From: Verrucomicrobiales bacterium
Lineage (GTDB): Bacteria > Verrucomicrobiota > Verrucomicrobiia > Limisphaerales > J093
Length of the DNA stretch: 64,000 bases
Assembly (NCBI GenBank): GCA_024233305.1
Contig: JACKPV010000029.1
Location: forward strand, 216,485-280,484
Reading direction: 5' to 3'
Part shown: one piece after another, positions 44,075-53,034 of the stretch
How positions within the stretch are numbered: the first letter of the stretch is position 1
Layout: every line of letters begins with the position of its first letter
The notes under the pieces: generated by a model
Database searches by the model: none
Told to the model about the DNA's origin: nothing
Seen by the model: only the letters and a program-made list of their open reading frames with translations
Made by a program: the position numbers and the translations under genes

Positions 44075-45298
44075 ATGAAACCGACCCACAAGGCCTTCGG
44101 CTGCGGCTTCACCTGCGGGCTCCTCGCCGCCCTGGCTGGCCTGGTCGCCATCGCCCTCACGGCGGAACGCGCGAAGCAAGGCGCCATGCAGCAGCGGTTG
44201 AGCGACACCACCGCCCCCGTCGACGGGGACGCGGACATCACCCGGGCGATTGAAGCCGTTCGGATGCGGCACGCCGTTCCGGCCCTGGCCGCCGCGGTGG
44301 TCACCGGGAACGGCCTGGCGGCGGTCGGCGCCGCCGGCTGGCGACGGGCCGACAGCGACGTGCCGGTCACCGTCCATGACTCCTGGCATCTCGGCTCCGA
44401 CACGAAGGCGATGACCGCCATGCTGGCGGCCTGCCTGGTCGAACAAGGGCGGCTCGAATGGGATCGCACGCTGGCGGAGGTCTTCCCCGAGGCGGTTGGA
44501 GGAATGGACCCGGCCTTCCGCCGGGTTACGCTCCGCCAGTTGTTGAGCCACCGGGCCGGTTTCCCGGCGAACCTGCGATGGGGCGACTTCGATTCGCAGG
44601 GCCCGGTTCACGAGGCGCGCGTGGCCGCCCTGATCGAGGCTGCGGGCGCCACTCCCGAGGATCCGCCCGGCAGCGTGTTCCGCTATTCCAATCTGGGCTA
44701 CGTCATCGCCGGCGCCATGCTCGAGCGCGTCTTGAACCAGCCCTGGGAGGCCGCGATCACCACCCGGATCTTCCGCCCGCTCGGCATGAGCCAGTTCGGC
44801 TTCGGCGGCGTCGGCACGCCGGGCAAACTCGATCAACCCTGGGGCCACCGGGCCAACGGCCAGCCGGTCGAAGGCAACGGACCAGCCGTCGACAACCCGC
44901 CGGTCATCGGCCCCGCCGGACGCGTGCACTGCACCCTGCAGACTTGGGCGCTCTTCATCGCCGATCAATTGCGCGGCCCGCACGGCCATGGAGCGCTTGG
45001 CACCGCCGACACTTACGACGCGGTGCAAACCCCGGTGGACCCGGAAGGGCATGCCCTGGGCTGGGTGGTGACCGACCGTGGCTGGGCGGGTGGCCGGGCG
45101 CTGAACCATTGCGGCAGCAACACCATGAACTACGCCAATGCCTGGCTCGCTCCCGAACGCGGTTTTGCCATCCTGGTCGTCTGCAATCAGGGCGGGGATG
45201 CCGCCTTCAAGGCCACCGACGACGCCGTGGCGGCCCTGATTCCCTTCGCGCAGCGCCGGGCCGCGGAAGCCCGCCCGCAGACCGCTCCCACCCCCTGA
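44075..45298 (+). CDS. Serine hydrolase of the class C beta-lactamase fold
   Basis: A 407-residue protein. An N-terminal membrane or signal segment lies at residues 9-28 (GFTCGLLAALAGLVAIALTA). The three motifs of the family are present: SDTK (nucleophile Ser and Lys, near 111), YSN in FRYSNLGYVIAG, and NHCGSNT near the end in place of KTG. This set fits esterases and D-aminopeptidases of the beta-lactamase PF00144 fold rather than a true beta-lactamase. It probably acts in the periplasm. It follows the AlkD-like gene by seven bases. Confidence 0.88.
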   Translation: MKPTHKAFGCGFTCGLLAALAGLVAIALTAERAKQGAMQQRLSDTTAPVDGDADITRAIEAVRMRHAVPALAAAVVTGNGLAAVGAAGWRRADSDVPVTVHDSWHLGSDTKAMTAMLAACLVEQGRLEWDRTLAEVFPEAVGGMDPAFRRVTLRQLLSHRAGFPANLRWGDFDSQGPVHEARVAALIEAAGATPEDPPGSVFRYSNLGYVIAGAMLERVLNQPWEAAITTRIFRPLGMSQFGFGGVGTPGKLDQPWGHRANGQPVEGNGPAVDNPPVIGPAGRVHCTLQTWALFIADQLRGPHGHGALGTADTYDAVQTPVDPEGHALGWVVTDRGWAGGRALNHCGSNTMNYANAWLAPERGFAILVVCNQGGDAAFKATDDAVAALIPFAQRRAAEARPQTAPTP

Positions 45299-45326
45299 AG
45301 CGCCGCGCGGCGGCTACGGACCGCCA

Positions 45327-47978
45327 TCATCGCGGGCGCCGGCGTCGCCCGAACCAGAGCATCGCGCCTCCGAGCAACAGCAAGGCCCACGTCCCGGGTT
45401 CGGGGATCGAGGGCACGGTCTGCGGATCCACCGGCGTCAAACCGGCCGCGTCATATTGCTGCTGGTTCTCCAGGACCACCGCGCCGCTCACCGGCGTCAC
45501 CAACTGGAACCGCCCCGCCAGTTCCACCGCGTCGCGAACCTGCCGCTTCGCCCGAAGTTCCTGCGTCTGCTGCAACGCCCAAAGCCGGGCCAGATGGGGC
45601 GCCGTCCGATCTTCCGAGGACCGTTCCGCGCCCCCCGCACCCTGGCGCACCCGCACCACTGCCGGCGCCGGATCCCCGCTCGTCAAACGTCGGACCAACG
45701 CCGCGAGATCCTCCTCGACCGTTCCCAGCCGCGGCACGGCGATTACCCCGGGCAACTTGTCGAGCGCTTCGATCAAGCGATTCGGGCCGCCATCGACCTG
45801 GAATGAATGAATGCGCGGTCCGCCCGGACGCCGGTCGTAGCGTTGTTCCAATGCCTCCCCCGAGCCGAGCTGCACCGGCTGCGACGCGTGCACCCACACA
45901 ATCGCTCCGTCCGCGTGGCGCGAGGCCAGATCCCACGCCTGCACGAGCGCCGGCAGATTGTCCTGGCCCCCCACGCCACGCAACCGCCGCACACCCGCCA
46001 CCACCTGGCTCGGCGAAACCCCGCCGTCCGCCGATGCGCCGTCGTTCAACCGGACCGGTTCGTCCCGCGCGACCAACACGTCGACCGAGAACCGAGCCGC
46101 GTCCGGCAAGTCCGCCAACGTCCGCGCCACCGACGCGAACGCGTCGTCCATCCCCTCGGACGCATCGAGCACGAACACCAGATGCCCGACCGGCGGCGAA
46201 TTCGTTTCGACCAGAGTCTGCACCACCACGTCGTCGCCCAACGTGCGTTCGTCCCGCGCCCAGGCCGTGCGACGCTCCGGATCCCGGCGCACGCGCACCT
46301 GCGCTTCCGGGGACGCGAATGCCGCCATGCGCAGCTCCCCGCGCACGGCCTGCACCCCGGCCTTCAGCTCCTCGACCGGCAGCGCCTCGCAGGTCAATCC
46401 CGGACCGCCCTTCGACTCGAGCCAGACCGTGTGCCGCAGATCGTCGGAGAGGTTGAAATTCCGCTCGATGAAACGCGGCCAGACGAAGATGCCCTCCCCC
46501 GCCGCCGGCAGGATCAACGGCGCCGTGATGCCGACCCGCACCTTCATCGTGCCTCCACCGGGCGGCACGGGAAAACACTGCACCAGCACGCGGTCGGGAC
46601 CGGCAGTCGTGACCAGCACGGGGTCGCGCCGTCGCTGCACCACGCTCTGGTAAGCCTGACGCGTTTCGCTGCGACCGGCAAAGGCGGCCTCGCGTTCCTC
46701 GCCATCCACCCACAACGTAAGCCGGGAAACCACGCCCCCCGGGGGCAACAGCACCTGGGCGCGCGCCTCGCGTTGGCGCAGGGAATCGTTCCGGAATTCG
46801 AGAATCCACTCCGTGTAGCTCCAGGCGGCCGTCGCATCGACCACGGCGTCGAGCCGCGAACTGCGCAGGTAAAGCCCCTTGATCCGGCCGCCCACCGCCG
46901 CACCCCCCTGATCCGCATCCCAGGTCCATTCGCTCAATTCCGCGAAGCCGCCGCGCGCGGTGCGCACGTTCGGAGGCGGCACGGCGTTGAACGGGCGCCC
47001 GGTGACCCGGTAGTAGATTTCCCGCGCGGTTCCGGCCGAAACGTCCCGCCCGCCGGTCAACACCAACCCGACCAGATCCATGTTCGCGGCGTTCGGCGTC
47101 CGCCCGTAACAGGCCCGCAGCATCGCGTCCTCGCTGCCGAGAGTCCGCAGCCAGCCCACCCCGCGCGCCCGGGTCGCCGGTTCAGACGAAGCCGCCATGT
47201 CCATCGCAACCCGGGTGATCCAATCCGGCGCACCGAGCAGGACCAGCGCCACCACGCCCACGAGAAAACCCTTCCCTCCGGCCCGCAAACCGGTCCCGTT
47301 CCTCTCCTCCGCCAACCGCCGCAGGCGCCGGCGCAGCATCAACGTCGCCACCAGAGCGAGCAACGGCGACCACGGCAGCAACCCCCAGCCGAAGAAGATC
47401 ATGGCGTACACTCCAGGCACCATCAGCGGGAGGTAGATCACCGTGTAGTAGACCGCGACCGCGACAGCCACGGCGTTCGCCCAATCCAGGGCACGCACGC
47501 GGGACGTTCGACCCTCCCGGACTGTTTCCCAAACCAGCAGGTTGACCAGCGGCACCAGCACGACGAGCGCGACATGTCCGAGGGTGGGCAGGGGATCGAA
47601 GAAGATGCCGGCGCACATCCCGGTGGTCAGTTCGATGACCAGGGCGATGAAGGGCAGCAACGCCCCGGGCAGCAGGAGCCAGGCGCCCGGACGGCTTCCG
47701 TGCCGCCCCGCCTCCGGAGCGCGCGTTTCCTCGCGAGCCACGGCGGCCGTTTCGGGCGCCGTCGCTTCCGGTTCCGGTGCGCCGATCTTCGCCAGCAACC
47801 GGCGCACGTCCCCGTCGGTCACCACGGGAAGCCCGCCCGCCTCGACCTCGCGCCGCAGGTGTTCGCGCAAATCCTCGATGACCTCCGCCGGATCCGCGCC
47901 ACTGGCCTTGAGCCAGGGCCCGAGTCGGGCGAAGTACCGTTCCAGTTCGTTGCGAGCGGCCGTCGTCCAAGTGCTCAT
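45327..47978 (-). CDS. HAAS-VIT-VWA domain protein with PEP-CTERM signal
   Basis: An 883-residue membrane protein. Residues 1-70 resemble a HAAS/DUF1700 domain (RNELERYFARLGPWLKASG, EDLREHLRREVEAGGLP), which usually sits next to PadR genes. Then come several membrane helices (about 97-250), a VIT domain (about 370-520, LEFRNDSLRQREARAQVLLPPG) and a VWA domain whose metal site reads DASEG instead of DxSxS. The end is SIPEPGTWALLLLGGAMLWFGRRRR, a PEP-CTERM tail. The start overlaps the PadR stop (ATGA). It could be a sensor or surface protein regulated by PadR; no exosortase is nearby. Confidence 0.85.
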   Translation of the reverse strand: MSTWTTAARNELERYFARLGPWLKASGADPAEVIEDLREHLRREVEAGGLPVVTDGDVRRLLAKIGAPEPEATAPETAAVAREETRAPEAGRHGSRPGAWLLLPGALLPFIALVIELTTGMCAGIFFDPLPTLGHVALVVLVPLVNLLVWETVREGRTSRVRALDWANAVAVAVAVYYTVIYLPLMVPGVYAMIFFGWGLLPWSPLLALVATLMLRRRLRRLAEERNGTGLRAGGKGFLVGVVALVLLGAPDWITRVAMDMAASSEPATRARGVGWLRTLGSEDAMLRACYGRTPNAANMDLVGLVLTGGRDVSAGTAREIYYRVTGRPFNAVPPPNVRTARGGFAELSEWTWDADQGGAAVGGRIKGLYLRSSRLDAVVDATAAWSYTEWILEFRNDSLRQREARAQVLLPPGGVVSRLTLWVDGEEREAAFAGRSETRQAYQSVVQRRRDPVLVTTAGPDRVLVQCFPVPPGGGTMKVRVGITAPLILPAAGEGIFVWPRFIERNFNLSDDLRHTVWLESKGGPGLTCEALPVEELKAGVQAVRGELRMAAFASPEAQVRVRRDPERRTAWARDERTLGDDVVVQTLVETNSPPVGHLVFVLDASEGMDDAFASVARTLADLPDAARFSVDVLVARDEPVRLNDGASADGGVSPSQVVAGVRRLRGVGGQDNLPALVQAWDLASRHADGAIVWVHASQPVQLGSGEALEQRYDRRPGGPRIHSFQVDGGPNRLIEALDKLPGVIAVPRLGTVEEDLAALVRRLTSGDPAPAVVRVRQGAGGAERSSEDRTAPHLARLWALQQTQELRAKRQVRDAVELAGRFQLVTPVSGAVVLENQQQYDAAGLTPVDPQTVPSIPEPGTWALLLLGGAMLWFGRRRRPR

Positions 47979-48322
47979 CCCTGTCCTCCGATTTGCCGCA
48001 GCGCGCGGGCTCCGGCGTTCAACGTTTCCAAGTATTCCTCCATCAACGCCAGCGTGCGACGGCCTTCATCGGCCAGGGCGTAGTATTTGCGGGCCGGCCC
48101 CTCGGACGATTCCACCAACCGCGTGGTCACCAACCCCTGCACCCGCAACCGCGAAAGCAGCGGATACAGCGTGCCCTCTGTCACCCCCAGACCGGGCACG
48201 CCCGCCAGCGTCTTCACCAGCTCGTAGCCGTAGCGTTCGCGACCGGCCAGGGCGCTCAGGATGCAATAGTCCAGCAAGCCCTTCCGCACCTGCACCGTCC
48301 ATTTGTCAAAGTCGTCATTCAT
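47975..48322 (-). CDS. PadR-family transcriptional regulator
   Basis: A 115-residue protein with the PadR winged helix: VQVRKGLLDYCILSALAGRERYGYELVKTL, then GVTEGTLYPLLSRLRVQGLV and GPARKYYALADEGRRTL. Such repressors often control their own operon together with a HAAS-domain membrane protein, exactly the arrangement seen here with the next gene. ATGA overlaps on both sides show translational coupling. Confidence 0.94.
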   Translation of the reverse strand: MNDDFDKWTVQVRKGLLDYCILSALAGRERYGYELVKTLAGVPGLGVTEGTLYPLLSRLRVQGLVTTRLVESSEGPARKYYALADEGRRTLALMEEYLETLNAGARALRQIGGQG

Positions 48323-48963
48323 GCGTGCCTCGCGTCGGAATAGCCCTCGTCGGTCAGCCACCAGATCCCCAGTCGGACCCCGATCCCGGCCCCCAGGATC
48401 AACGAGCAAAGCGGAAACAGCCGGGCCGGCGGAGCGTCGGTCGAGAACGCGCCCCAACCCGATTGACACAGGACGCAGAGCGCCGCCAGCCCCGCAGCCA
48501 GTCCGGTCACCGCGCGCATCCGTTTCAGCCGCCCGATACCGGATGCCAGAAAAGCGAACGCCAGCACCAGCGTTGGCCCGAACAGAATGATCATCAGCGG
48601 CGCCAACTCGTCCACGTCCCAGTACTCGCCGGCGAACAACAACCAGAAGCCGTGCAGCCCCACCGCGGCCAGGCCCGGCATCAAACCGTTTTCTCCCGGG
48701 ATCGCCGTCAACCGGCCCCGTCGCACGGAGGCCTGCCAGCAGATGAGCGTCCAGCTCAACAGCACCGCGTTCCCGCTCAACGCCAGCCACTGCAAATGGC
48801 CTGCCACATGCCGCCGCAGCTCGGGGGTGGCCGGCGGCCGCGCCGCGTAACCGAACTCCATCATCGAGATGATGCCGGCCACCAGGAACAGCGGCACCCA
48901 GGCGAGCCACCCCCACCCCAAGGCGCGCCGCGATGCTGAGCTGGTTTCCCGGTCCGGCCTCAT
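48319..48963 (-). CDS. Multi-pass membrane protein of unknown function
   Basis: A 214-residue protein with about six predicted membrane helices (WLAWVPLFLVAGII, LQWLALSGNAVLLSWTLICW, LAPLMIILFGPTLVLAFAFL, AGLAAGLAALCVLC and others). I recognise no family and no exosortase catalytic triad. The start at 48963 is the one closest to the previous stop (48965); an earlier ATG lies inside that gene. It overlaps padR by ATGA and may be part of a PadR-controlled membrane system. Confidence 0.75.
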   Translation of the reverse strand: MRPDRETSSASRRALGWGWLAWVPLFLVAGIISMMEFGYAARPPATPELRRHVAGHLQWLALSGNAVLLSWTLICWQASVRRGRLTAIPGENGLMPGLAAVGLHGFWLLFAGEYWDVDELAPLMIILFGPTLVLAFAFLASGIGRLKRMRAVTGLAAGLAALCVLCQSGWGAFSTDAPPARLFPLCSLILGAGIGVRLGIWWLTDEGYSDARHA

Positions 48964-48964
48964 G

Positions 48965-49441
48965 TCAATCGAACAACCAGTTGAGGAACGCATGAGGCGC
49001 CACGAAAAGCGCCCCCCAGGCCAGCCCGACAGCCGCGCCGTAGGCCAGCGCATAAGCGGGCAGGTGCCTCCACCGCGCCCGTACCAGTCCGGCCACGATC
49101 ACAACGGGCAGTGCGGGCAGGGAGAAAACCAGCGCCTTCAACAGCCCGAGGCACAGCTCGTAATGGGTGGAAACCAGCCATCCTTCCAGAGGCTCTCCGA
49201 ACCTCGGCCAACGCCCCAGCCGGAACCAGACGTGCGCGATGAAGCCGTAGTAAAGCGCCATCCACAAAACCGGGAGCCCCACGGCCCATGTCAAGCCACG
49301 CCGGGCGACCGGCTCGATCAGACTGCGAAAGAACTCCCGCCAGCGAATCGGCGGTCGCTCGCTCTCCTGCCGCGCCAGGAAGAGCGGTCCGAAAACGACC
49401 GCCGTCGCTGTCAAACCGAGCAGTATCGGTCCCGTTTCCAT
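48965..49441 (-). CDS. Membrane protein of unknown function
   Basis: A 158-residue protein with four likely membrane helices (ILLGLTATAVVFGPLFLA, TWAVGLPVLWMALYYGFIA, LLKALVFSLPALPVVIVAGL, LAYGAAVGLAWGALFVAP). No known domain is evident. Its ATG overlaps the stop of the preceding gene (TAATG), and the next gene begins one base after its own stop, so it belongs to the coupled operon. Confidence 0.75.
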   Translation of the reverse strand: METGPILLGLTATAVVFGPLFLARQESERPPIRWREFFRSLIEPVARRGLTWAVGLPVLWMALYYGFIAHVWFRLGRWPRFGEPLEGWLVSTHYELCLGLLKALVFSLPALPVVIVAGLVRARWRHLPAYALAYGAAVGLAWGALFVAPHAFLNWLFD

Positions 49442-49905
49442 TACCGTTGAAGCTCTGAAACCACCGGTTCCCCGCCGCCGCTTGCGTTCGCCCCGGGCCG
49501 CACCGCCCCCCGTCGCCAAATCCACGCCGAGGCGTTCAAGCCGCCTTCAAGCAGCTTGACGGCCTTGCCAAGCTCATGCTCACAAAGCCGCCGCTCGTGT
49601 TCGCAATCGCCCCCGGTGCTCAGGGCGCGCAGGGGCTCCAGCGCCCGCCCGTCCCCCAACTGACCCAGCGCCCACACCGCGCGGTTCCGCTCCGCCCACG
49701 TCGCCGACGCATCCTCGACCAGACCCAGCAAGGCCTCGACGGCATCGCCCCCGTGGCGGACCTGCGCTTCGACAACCGTCTCGCGAACCCCGGCGCCGAT
49801 GCGCCAACCAATGGCCAGGTAAGCCACGAAGAGCAACAACAGGCACGCGCCACCCGCCATCGCGAGCCACTTCAACCACCGCCGCCGAGGTTTCATCGCT
49901 TTCAT
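49441..49905 (-). CDS. Membrane-anchored HEAT-repeat-like protein
   Basis: A 154-residue protein. An N-terminal membrane helix (residues 13-34, LAMAGGACLLLLFVAYLAIGW) is followed by a short helical repeat region resembling HEAT repeats (VEALLGLVEDASATWAERNRAVWALGQLGDGRALEPL). Two cysteines (CEHERRLCEHE) follow. It is the first gene of the five-gene operon that continues to the VIT/VWA protein, so the operon promoter should lie in 49906-50091. Confidence 0.7.
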   Translation of the reverse strand: MKAMKPRRRWLKWLAMAGGACLLLLFVAYLAIGWRIGAGVRETVVEAQVRHGGDAVEALLGLVEDASATWAERNRAVWALGQLGDGRALEPLRALSTGGDCEHERRLCEHELGKAVKLLEGGLNASAWIWRRGAVRPGANASGGGEPVVSELQR

Positions 49906-50015
49906 GATCGGTCAGGGGTTTCAGGGAACCGGCCACCACCACATCGGCTCACCGGATCATCGTCAAACCAACTACCTCGGAATGCATAATACATAGGCCC
50001 GCCATGTTCAAGCGC

Positions 50016-50025
50016 TTTTTTTTTT
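50016..50025 (+). other. Homopolymeric T10 tract in a divergent promoter region
   Basis: Ten consecutive Ts between the divergent HEAT-protein and GH84 genes, in sequence that is otherwise GC-rich. ATGCATAATACATAGG just upstream may contain promoter elements. The tract could vary in length between cells. Confidence 0.5.
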
Positions 50026-50091
50026 GCGGTCTCTTTGGGGCGCGCCCGGTTTAATCCGTCCGTCCGGGCCGCCCCGGACCATTCACAAGCG

Positions 50092-51492
50092 ATGCAACCA
50101 ACCGAGTTCCTTTCCGGCGTCATCGAGGGTTTCTACGGCCGGCCCTGGTCCGCCGCCCAACGACGCACACTGTTCCAATGGCTTCGCGCCGCGGGGCTGA
50201 ACACCTACATGTACGCGCCGAAGGACGACCTCAAACATCGGGCGCTCTGGCGCGAGCCCTATGACGCCCGCGAGACCGCCGAGCTGGGCGCGCTGATCCG
50301 CGATTGTCGCGCACACGGACTCCACTTCGTCTACGCGGTCGCGCCCGGCCTCGATGTCCGTTTCACCGATCCCGCCGACCGAATGGCGTTGTTGGACAAA
50401 ATCCGGTCCGTGCGCGCGCTCGGCGCGGACGGGATCGCCGTGCTCTTCGACGACATCCCCGCCGCGCTGAATGCCGCCGATTCCGCCCGGTTCGGCGATG
50501 CGGCATCAGCCCAAAGCTGGCTGGCGAACGAGGTGCTCGCGGACCTCGAGCACGCGGGCGATCCGGTCCGACTGCTCTTCTGCCCGACGGCCTATTGCGG
50601 TCGCATGGCGCAACCGGCCGTCCCGGAGAACGCCTATCTCGGCCGGTTGGGCGAAGCGTTGGCGCCCGAAATCGACGTCTTCTGGACGGGACCGCACATC
50701 GTGTCCGAGCGCATCCCGGTGGAGAGCCTGCGCGAACTGGCCCGGGTGGTGCGCCGACGTCCGGTGCTTTGGGACAACCTGTTTGCCAACGACTACGACA
50801 TGCGCCGCTTGTATCTCGGCCCGTTCGACGGACGGGAAGCGGGCGTGGCGGGCGAGGTTGGCGGCATCCTGCTCAACCCGAACTGTCCCTTCGAGGCCAA
50901 CTTCGTCGGGATTCACACCACCGGCGCCTATCTGGCGGACCCGACGGATTACCGCCCCGCGGTTGCCTATGAGCAGGCGCTCGCGGCGTGGCGGCCTTCG
51001 TTCCAACCGGCCGTCGGTGAGGCCTTCACTGCGGACGAACTGCGGTTGCTGGCGGACTTGCTGCACTTGCCGACGACCTTCGGTACCGGCGGGCGACAGT
51101 TCCTCACGGATCTCGATCATCTGCGGCTGACACCCGTTGAAGCCTGGGATGGCGCGGACAGGCGGCTGGCGTCAGCGTGCGAGACGTTGGAGGTCGTTTA
51201 CGACAAGTTGACGCGGCTGGCGGACCGGTCGTTGATGCACGCGCTTTACCTGCACGCCTGGGAATTGAAGGAGCTGGGCCAGTTCCTCCGCGCGTGGATC
51301 GAATGGCGCCGCGAGCACCCCGGCCCGGAGGCCCGCTTTGCCTCGCCGGACTTCCGCCCGGGCATCTGCCGCGGCAGCCTGGGAGCGCTCCTCGAATCGC
51401 GCTTCCCCGTGCAGCCCGACGGCTCCTTCGCCATCGCCGACGGGTCTGATGGGAACCGGGTGAGGACAGCGGGCCTTGATGGGCGGCAGTAG
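50092..51492 (+). CDS. Glycoside hydrolase family 84 (beta-N-acetylglucosaminidase / O-GlcNAcase-like)
   Basis: A 466-residue protein. The GH84 catalytic domain starts at once: SGVIEGFYGRPWS, then NTYMYAPKDDLKHR, with the catalytic Asp pair in AVLFDDIP near residue 122-126 and WDNLFANDYD near 232. Such enzymes remove beta-linked N-acetylglucosamine by substrate-assisted catalysis. No signal peptide is visible, so the enzyme may be cytoplasmic, or the start lies elsewhere. The last 15 or so residues are low complexity and run into a hairpin repeat. Confidence 0.92.
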   Translation: MQPTEFLSGVIEGFYGRPWSAAQRRTLFQWLRAAGLNTYMYAPKDDLKHRALWREPYDARETAELGALIRDCRAHGLHFVYAVAPGLDVRFTDPADRMALLDKIRSVRALGADGIAVLFDDIPAALNAADSARFGDAASAQSWLANEVLADLEHAGDPVRLLFCPTAYCGRMAQPAVPENAYLGRLGEALAPEIDVFWTGPHIVSERIPVESLRELARVVRRRPVLWDNLFANDYDMRRLYLGPFDGREAGVAGEVGGILLNPNCPFEANFVGIHTTGAYLADPTDYRPAVAYEQALAAWRPSFQPAVGEAFTADELRLLADLLHLPTTFGTGGRQFLTDLDHLRLTPVEAWDGADRRLASACETLEVVYDKLTRLADRSLMHALYLHAWELKELGQFLRAWIEWRREHPGPEARFASPDFRPGICRGSLGALLESRFPVQPDGSFAIADGSDGNRVRTAGLDGRQ

Positions 51493-51592
51493 GGCGGACA
51501 TTCCTGTCTGCCGGTTTCGCGGACATTCCTGTCCGCGCCGTTGCCGGGGACTGGAAAGTCCCCGGAACCGGCAGGTTGGAAAACCTACCCTA
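51491..51592. repeat. Array of four small hairpins, family D
   Basis: Four stem-loops in 100 bases: CGGACA-TTCC-TGTCTG, GCGGACA-TTCC-TGTCCGC (51519-51536), CCGGGGACT-GGAA-AGTCCCCGG (51544-51565) and AGGTT-GGAA-AACCT (51573-51586). All have the tetraloop GGAA or its complement TTCC. It lies directly after the GH84 stop. The rest to 51689 holds nothing recognisable. Confidence 0.85.
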
Positions 51593-51689
51593 CCATCGAG
51601 GGCCTCACCCACTTCCAACCATGCCCATCGCCGACTTCGTCCCGCCGCCGTCGCCTTTGTCCGCGTGAAGCGGCCAGGGAAAGCACGAT

Positions 51690-53024
51690 TCAATCCGTGG
51701 CGGCGGCCGTGAGCGAGCGCCAGACCCAGAGGACCATGACGGCCACCGCGATGAGACCGGCGGCGAGTCCGACCCAGACCCCGACTGCGCCCCAACCGAG
51801 GCCGAATCCCAGGACCAGCCCGAGGACCAGTCCGATCGGGTAATGGCCGATCAAGTTGGCAATCATGGCGGCGCGCGTGTTGCCCCAGCCCCGCAACGCG
51901 CCGGTCGCGCTGACCTGCGTTCCGTCCGCCACTTGGAACAACGCGACGACCAGCAGGATCTTCGCGCCGATGGCCAGCACCTCGGGATCGTCCGAGAACC
52001 AGCCCAGCAACGTCCGCGGGAACACAACGTAACCGGCCGCGAACCCCGCCATGACCAGCATCGACAGACCGATGCACAACCAGCCCGCGAGCCGCGCCCG
52101 CGCCGGTTGGCCCGCGCCGACGAACGTCCCGACGCGCACTGCGGCCGCTGCCGACAGCCCCATGGGAAACATGAAGGTGAACGCGGCCATGATCAGGCAG
52201 ACATGGTGCGCCGCCAGAGCTACGGTGCTGAACACGCCCATCAGGAACGTCGCAATCACGAAGACGCCCACCTCGGAAGCCGCTTGGCCGGCCGCCGGCA
52301 GACCCAATCCGAGAAACCGCCGCTGCACCTCGCGGTCGATCCGGGGCAACCACAACGAAAACCTGCGCATCCGCCAGGCGGTGTAAACCATGCCAGCGAC
52401 CAGCAACGCATAACGGCTCGCCACCGAGGCCAGCGCCAAGCCCTGCACTTCGAGCCGCGGGAAGCCCCACCATCCGAGCCCGAGCGCGAGGTTGACCAGG
52501 AGGTTGAGCCCGTTCGCGAGCACCGTAAAGGCCATGAACGCCACCACCCGTTGGCGCGCCTGCCAGTAGCGTTGCAGCGCGAAGAAGAAGTAGATCGCCG
52601 GCAGACACCAGATCACGTTCCGCAGGTAGATCCCGAAGGCCTCCCGCGTCGGGCTGGGCGCGGCGACCGAAACATACAGCCAGTTCCCGAGAAACAGCAC
52701 CACGGCGGAAAGCACCGTGACGGCCGCGCACAGCCAGAAGGATTGCGCGAAGTAACGGGCCAGCCCGCGCTCGTCCCGCGCCCCGACCGATTGGGCGAAG
52801 AAGGTGTCGAGCGCCATCAGGCCACCCACGCAGACATGGGTGAAGGTCCAGAAGAAGTTCGCTGCCAGCCCGAGCCCGGCCAGCGCCACCGTGCCGATGC
52901 GTCCCGCCACCAGCGTGTCGACGACGCCCATCGACATGTGCGCGACTTGCGCCAGCACAATCGGTCCGGCGAGGACGAGCGTTGGCCGGAGTTCGGTCCG
53001 CCAGGTGGCTGCGGCAGTGGTCAT
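51690..53024 (-). CDS. MATE family multidrug/cation antiporter
   Basis: A 444-residue protein with 12 membrane helices and MATE features: ALAGLGLAANFFWTF and SVGARDERGLARYFAQSF in the first half, and FPMGLSAAAAVRVGTFVGAGQPARARLAG in the second. MATE proteins export cationic drugs or metabolites in exchange for H+ or Na+. The gene ends ten bases after the PfkB kinase stop on the same strand, so it may be third in that transcript. Confidence 0.93.
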   Translation of the reverse strand: MTTAAATWRTELRPTLVLAGPIVLAQVAHMSMGVVDTLVAGRIGTVALAGLGLAANFFWTFTHVCVGGLMALDTFFAQSVGARDERGLARYFAQSFWLCAAVTVLSAVVLFLGNWLYVSVAAPSPTREAFGIYLRNVIWCLPAIYFFFALQRYWQARQRVVAFMAFTVLANGLNLLVNLALGLGWWGFPRLEVQGLALASVASRYALLVAGMVYTAWRMRRFSLWLPRIDREVQRRFLGLGLPAAGQAASEVGVFVIATFLMGVFSTVALAAHHVCLIMAAFTFMFPMGLSAAAAVRVGTFVGAGQPARARLAGWLCIGLSMLVMAGFAAGYVVFPRTLLGWFSDDPEVLAIGAKILLVVALFQVADGTQVSATGALRGWGNTRAAMIANLIGHYPIGLVLGLVLGFGLGWGAVGVWVGLAAGLIAVAVMVLWVWRSLTAAATD

Positions 53025-53034
53025 GCGGACGGGC

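Noticed and set aside
44075..45298. Beta-lactamase resistance gene
   Set aside because: The third motif is HCG rather than KTG, and an N-terminal anchor is present; this fits esterase/peptidase relatives better.
48319..49441. Exosortase for the PEP-CTERM proteins
   Set aside because: Neither membrane protein has the Cys/Arg/His catalytic motifs of exosortases.
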